A stretch of DNA of 64,000 bases from Streptomyces corynorhini (GTDB lineage Bacteria > Actinomycetota > Actinomycetes > Streptomycetales > Streptomycetaceae): positions 14,705-78,704 of the forward strand of contig NZ_QQNA01000002.1 in NCBI RefSeq assembly GCF_003346515.1. The letters run 5' to 3'. Within the stretch, counting starts at the first letter, position 1, and each line of letters opens with the position of its first letter. The notes under the pieces are model-generated. The model ran no database searches. It saw only the letters and a program-made list of their open reading frames with translations, and was not told the DNA's origin. The position numbers and the translations under genes were made by a program. This document shows positions 60,724-64,000 of this stretch, in pieces.

Positions 60724-61005
60724 ATGGCTGAGCGCCGCGTCAATGTCGGCTGGGCCGAGGGCCTGCACGCCCGTCCCGCTTCCATCTTCGTCCGCGCCGC
60801 CACGGCCGCCGGCGTGCCCGTGACCATCGCGAAGGCCGACGGCAGCCCGGTCAACGCCGCCTCGATGCTCGCGGTGCTCGGGCTGGGCGCGCAGGGCGGC
60901 GAGGAGATCGTCCTCACCTCCGACGCCGAAGGCGCCGAGGAGGCGCTCGACCGGCTGGCGAAGCTGGTCGCCGAGGGGCTCGACGAGCTGCCCGAGACGG
61001 TCTGA
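60724..61005 (+). CDS. ptsH: HPr phosphocarrier protein of the PTS
   Basis: A 93-residue HPr. The phospho-acceptor His15 is in GLHARPASIFV. The Ser46-region motif is NAASMLAVLGLGAQGGEE. HPr receives phosphate from enzyme I and passes it to sugar-specific IIA proteins. ATG at 60724 follows GAAGGGCAACACC. It stands alone here, divergent from patA. Confidence 0.95.
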   Translation: MAERRVNVGWAEGLHARPASIFVRAATAAGVPVTIAKADGSPVNAASMLAVLGLGAQGGEEIVLTSDAEGAEEALDRLAKLVAEGLDELPETV

Positions 61006-61058
61006 GTCCTCCGCAGTCCCCGGAAGCCCCCGGAGCCCCCTCCCGCGCCACCACCGCT

Positions 61059-61089
61059 CCCGTATCCGCCCCGTCCGGGCGGGTGCGGG
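61059..61089 (+). terminator. Likely ptsH terminator
   Basis: A 13-bp stem (61059-61071 with 61077-61089), with three wobble-type pairs and a 5-base loop, 54 bases after the ptsH stop. No U-tract. Confidence 0.55.
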
Positions 61090-61476
61090 AGCGGCGTCGT
61101 GTGCGGGAGCGGTGTCATGTGTCGGGAGCGGTCCGGCGCGGGAGCGGTCCGGCGCGGGCGGTGTCGTGTACGCGACGGGCGGATGACGGGCCCGCGCACC
61201 GGCCACGCGTCCCTTCGCCCCGCGTTCTCCCTGGTGGTCGCGGGCCCCGGCCCGCCCGGCGGTGCACCGCCGCGCGCGGAATCCATTTCCTCTTCATGTC
61301 AGGGATATGACAAGACGCCAATTCCCTTGTTCTACACGGGTAGTTGGTGCCACCTTTTAACCCGTCAGCAGGTGGACACCGCACTTCCGGTTAACACCTG
61401 CGAACACGTGCACTTCCCCCATCGGCGCGCACCCCACCTCGCCGCGCGCCAATTCACCGAGGAGGAACCCCTCGCG
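61090..61476. other. Gene-free region upstream of the subtilase
   Basis: 387 bases with loose tandem copies of GCGGGAGCGGTG-type sequence (about 61081-61165), then a less GC-rich part at 61290-61420 that probably holds the protease promoter. No gene seen. Confidence 0.45.
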
Positions 61477-62697
61477 ATGACAGTGATACGTGAGAACAGC
61501 CGCTCCACCCGGCGCAGATTCGCGACCGCGATCGCCGCGGCCGGCGCTGTCGCGCTGCTCGGCACCGGCGCGGCGCTCCCCGCCCACGCCGCTCCGGCCG
61601 AAGGCCGGATCCTCCACGCCGGGTCCCCCACCGCGGTCAAGGACAGCTACATCGTCACGCTCAAGGAGGCGGCGGGCTTCTCCGCGTCCTCGGCGGCGGG
61701 CAAGGGCCTGGTCTCCGAGTACGGCGGCAAGGTCGCCCGTACCTTCGACGGCGCGCTCAACGGCTACGCGGCCAAGCTCACCGCGACCCAGGCCAAGCGG
61801 CTCGCCGCCGACCCGGCGGTCGCGCTGGTCGAGCAGGACCAGAAGGTCCATGTCGACGCCACCCAGACCAGCGCCCCCTGGGGTCTGGACCGGATCGACC
61901 AGGCCGCCCTGCCGCTGAACGGCACGTACACCTACCCGGACTCGGCCGGCTCCGGCGTGACCGCGTACGTCATCGACACCGGCATCCGCATCACGCACAC
62001 GCAGATCAGCGGCCGGGCGTCGTACGGCTACAACGCGATCACCGGCTCCACCTCCGCCAACGACGACCAGGGCCACGGCACCCACGTCGCCACCACGATC
62101 GCGGGCACCACCTACGGCGTGGCCAAGTCGGCCAAGGTCGTGGCGGTCAAGGTGCTCGACAGCAGCGGATCCGGCACCACCGCGGGGGTGATCGCGGGCA
62201 TCAACTGGGTCACCAACAACGCCGTCAAGCCGGCCGTCGCCAACCTGTCCCTCGGCGGCGGCGCCAGCACCACGCTCGACACGGCGGTCACCAACTCGAT
62301 CGCCTCCGGCGTGACCTACGCGGTCGCGGCGGGCAACGACGGCGCCCTGGCCTCCTCGTACTCCCCGGCCCGGGTCGCCAACGCGATCACCGTGGGCGCC
62401 ACCACCAGCACGGACGCGAAGGCCAGCTACTCCAACTACGGCTCGGCCGTGAACATCTTCGCGCCCGGCTCGTCCATCATCGCGGGCTACAACACCAGCG
62501 ACACGGCCACCGCCACGCTCTCCGGCACCTCCATGGCCACCCCGCACGTCGCCGGCGCGGCCGCCGTGTACCTGGCGGGCCACACCAGCGCCACGCCCGC
62601 CGCGGTGCGCAGCGCCCTGGTCGCGGGCGCCACCTCCGGCACGCTCTCCAGCGTCGGCACGGGTTCGCCCAACCTGCTGCTGCGGCTGGTCTCGTAA
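61477..62697 (+). CDS. Secreted S8 subtilisin-like serine protease
   Basis: A 406-residue prepro-protease. The signal peptide (RSTRRRFATAIAAAGAVALL, about 9-39, ending AHA) has twin basic residues. An I9-type propeptide follows (about 50-125, YIVTLKEAAG and VEQDQKVHV). The proteinase-K-like catalytic domain has Asp167 (VIDTGI), His200 (GHGTHVA), the oxyanion Asn in AAGND and Ser352 (GTSMATPHVAG). It is secreted and self-activating. ATG at 61477 is served by GAGGAGGAACC. The 5' region is long and less GC-rich, and a strong terminator follows. Confidence 0.93.
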   Translation: MTVIRENSRSTRRRFATAIAAAGAVALLGTGAALPAHAAPAEGRILHAGSPTAVKDSYIVTLKEAAGFSASSAAGKGLVSEYGGKVARTFDGALNGYAAKLTATQAKRLAADPAVALVEQDQKVHVDATQTSAPWGLDRIDQAALPLNGTYTYPDSAGSGVTAYVIDTGIRITHTQISGRASYGYNAITGSTSANDDQGHGTHVATTIAGTTYGVAKSAKVVAVKVLDSSGSGTTAGVIAGINWVTNNAVKPAVANLSLGGGASTTLDTAVTNSIASGVTYAVAAGNDGALASSYSPARVANAITVGATTSTDAKASYSNYGSAVNIFAPGSSIIAGYNTSDTATATLSGTSMATPHVAGAAAVYLAGHTSATPAAVRSALVAGATSGTLSSVGTGSPNLLLRLVS

Positions 62698-62733
62698 CAG
62701 ACCGGCGTTTCACCGGCGCGTGACAGCGTGACC

Positions 62734-62775
62734 GAGCCGTGGTCCACGGAATTCAGTGGGCCACGGCTCCTTTTT
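62734..62775 (+). terminator. Strong intrinsic terminator of the subtilase gene
   Basis: A 14-bp stem (62734-62747 with 62756-62769, one G-T pair) is followed directly by CCTTTTT. Confidence 0.92.
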
Positions 62776-62837
62776 ATTCACGCGGGCAGCAGTGAAAGAT
62801 CCCCGCTCAATTCATGTCTTTGTATACGGCTCGATTG

Positions 62838-63527
62838 TTAATGAGGAGCGCTCGCGATGTTTACGGCATGTTGCGAAGCCCTCACCTTTTCCCGGCCGCG
62901 CTCCGGGCGGCGGAGCCGGTGCGCCGAGGCGGTGCGCTCCGCGTGCAGCGCCGTCAGGGACCGCGCCCGCTCGGCGTCGCCGCGCGCCACCGCGTCCACG
63001 ATCGCGCCGTGCTCGGCCCAGGACTCGACGGGGTGGGCGGGCTGCTCGACCAGGTACATCCAGGCGATCTTGTGCCGCAGCTGGGTGAGCAGCGCGATGA
63101 GCGCCGGGCTGCCGGACGCCTGGGCTAGCGTCTCGTGGAACCAGGTCCCCAGGGAGCGCAGATCCTCGCCCTGGCCGCGTCTGGCCCGCTCCTGCCCCAG
63201 CCTGACCAGGCCGCGCAGCACCTTGAGGTGGGCCTCCGTGCGGCGCTGGGCGGCCCGCGCCGCGCCCAGCGGCTCCAGCAGCAGCCGCACCTCCAGGAGG
63301 TCCGCCGCCTCCTGCTCGGTGGGCTCGGCCACACACGCGCCGACATGGCGGCGCGTGGTCACGAAGCCCTCCGACTCCAGTGTGCGCAGGGCTTCGCGCA
63401 CCGGGACGCGCGAGACGCCGTAACGCCGCGCCAGGTGCTCCTCGGTGAGTCTGCCGCCCCGCTCGAACAGACCGGAGACGATGTCGTCGCGAATCGCCGT
63501 GCATACCGAGTGCGCGGGAATGCGCAT
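62838..63527 (-). CDS. GntR-family regulator, FadR-like (FCD) type
   Basis: A 229-residue repressor-type protein. The N-terminal winged helix (about 8-70) has LARRYGVSRVPVREALRTLESEGFV, the GntR signature. The C-terminal all-helical FCD domain (about 80-210) has VRLLLEPLGAARAA, the metal/ligand His in FHETLAQASGS and AEHGAIVDAVARGD. It should bind a small organic acid. Its target is unknown: it lies convergent to the subtilase gene, and the M23 peptidase gene upstream runs on the same strand. Confidence 0.88.
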   Translation of the reverse strand: MRIPAHSVCTAIRDDIVSGLFERGGRLTEEHLARRYGVSRVPVREALRTLESEGFVTTRRHVGACVAEPTEQEAADLLEVRLLLEPLGAARAAQRRTEAHLKVLRGLVRLGQERARRGQGEDLRSLGTWFHETLAQASGSPALIALLTQLRHKIAWMYLVEQPAHPVESWAEHGAIVDAVARGDAERARSLTALHAERTASAHRLRRPERGREKVRASQHAVNIASAPH

Positions 63528-63753
63528 GTCCGAACCTCCGCCTTAATCCGCGCGAAACGCAGCCGATTGACGCCTGTTCCGTGACTCTATTGCAATCAAC
63601 GCGAATTTCCGAAGGGTGCCCGAAATCCATGGATATCTTTTGGCCAACGGCGGCGGACCGGGACGGCGCGTGACGGAGCGGAGCGGGGGCCGGGGGTGCG
63701 ACCGGGCGGATGCGGCAGAGGGGTGCGGCCGGGCGGATGCGCGGGCGATCCGG

Positions 63754-64000
63754 TCAGACGGTGACGCCGTGCGCCCGCAGATACCCGACGGGGTCCATGT
63801 CGGTGCCGTACTCCTGGCCGCCGCGCGCCTCGAAGTGCAGGTGCGGTCCGGTGGCGTTGCCGGTCGCGCCCGAGAGCCCGATCCGCTCTCCGGCGGCGAC
63901 GCTCTGGCCGACGGAGACGGCGACGGAGGAGAGGTGGCCGTACTGGGTGTAGGTGCCGTCGCTCATCCGGAGCACGATGTTGTTGCCGTACGAGCCGCCC
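63754..64000 (-). CDS. M23 (LytM-like) peptidase, C-terminal part, cut by window edge
   Basis: Only the last 81 codons are in the window, from GGSYGNNIVLRMSDGTYTQYG to the stop. The zinc/active-site motifs YGHLS and GPHLHFEARGG (HLH) identify the M23 peptidase fold, which cleaves peptidoglycan cross-bridges outside the cell. The N-terminal part, with signal peptide and any LysM or coiled-coil region, lies beyond 64000. The end PVGYLRAHGV is typical of Streptomyces members. Confidence 0.9.
   Translation of the reverse strand, partial: GGSYGNNIVLRMSDGTYTQYGHLSSVAVSVGQSVAAGERIGLSGATGNATGPHLHFEARGGQEYGTDMDPVGYLRAHGVTV

Noticed and set aside
1-64000. CRISPR arrays, tRNA or rRNA genes
   Set aside because: No regularly spaced repeats and no cloverleaf or rRNA-like sequence were noticed. 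A covariance-model scan would settle this.

Overview
This window is high-GC actinobacterial chromosome, almost certainly Streptomyces. Support comes from the GC-saturated third codon positions, the many GTG and TTG starts, and genes found together in Streptomyces: sepH, cutRS, a coproporphyrin ferrochelatase, ptsH, a patA-type acetyltransferase with an N-terminal GNAT domain, and the DUF3710, DUF3093, DUF4193, DUF3159 and DUF5998 families. From about 26.9 kb to the right end the gene order reads as conserved core. The first 26.8 kb is accessory. No tRNA, rRNA, CRISPR array or transposase was recognised.

Region 1 (1-19.7 kb) is an accessory block bounded by a perfect 69-bp inverted repeat (20-88 and 19565-19633). 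It holds a DUF89/ARMT1-like phosphatase gene, the 3' remnant of a beta-helix protein gene, a secreted SGNH hydrolase and a six-gene leftward operon. The operon encodes two PUFA-synthase-like megasynthases, a free ACP, an alpha/beta hydrolase, a GT1 glycosyltransferase and an ABC exporter. PKS-A reads NMO/ER-KS-AT-ACP-ACP-KR and PKS-B reads KS-AT-DH-PPTase. All ketide-processing activities, the ACP-activating enzyme, a possible release enzyme, a sugar transferase and an exporter are present, so an exported glycosylated long-chain acyl or polyketide lipid is the inferred product. This is the best candidate for an undescribed system.

Region 2 (19.9-26.8 kb) is a toxin locus. An RHS-repeat protein with a Hint module and a C-terminal toxin-like domain is followed by two small AT-richer genes that look like immunity genes. 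The second overlaps a DyP-type peroxidase lipoprotein gene. GC falls to about half over 21.1-22.5 kb, as expected for an exchangeable toxin tip with its immunity gene. The RHS protein lacks a visible signal peptide and may be truncated at its 5' end.

Region 3 (26.9-45 kb) holds an RNA methyltransferase gene and a potassium-homeostasis neighbourhood: a KimA-like permease divergent from two TrkA-type regulators, then a damaged kdp locus. kdpA is missing. kdpF runs in frame into the C-terminal part of kdpB, after the phosphorylation site, while kdpC, kdpD and kdpE are intact. Housekeeping genes (DUF3710, dut, a thioesterase, DUF3093, DUF4193) and the cutRS two-component system follow.

Region 4 (45-64 kb) continues core genes: inositol monophosphatase, ferrochelatase, an MFS transporter overlapping a sugar-lactone oxidase, sepH, a sulfurtransferase, a two-domain VOC protein, thymidine kinase, a phosphodiesterase-like protein, DUF5998, patA, ptsH, a secreted subtilase, a GntR-family regulator and the 3' end of an M23 peptidase gene cut by the window edge.
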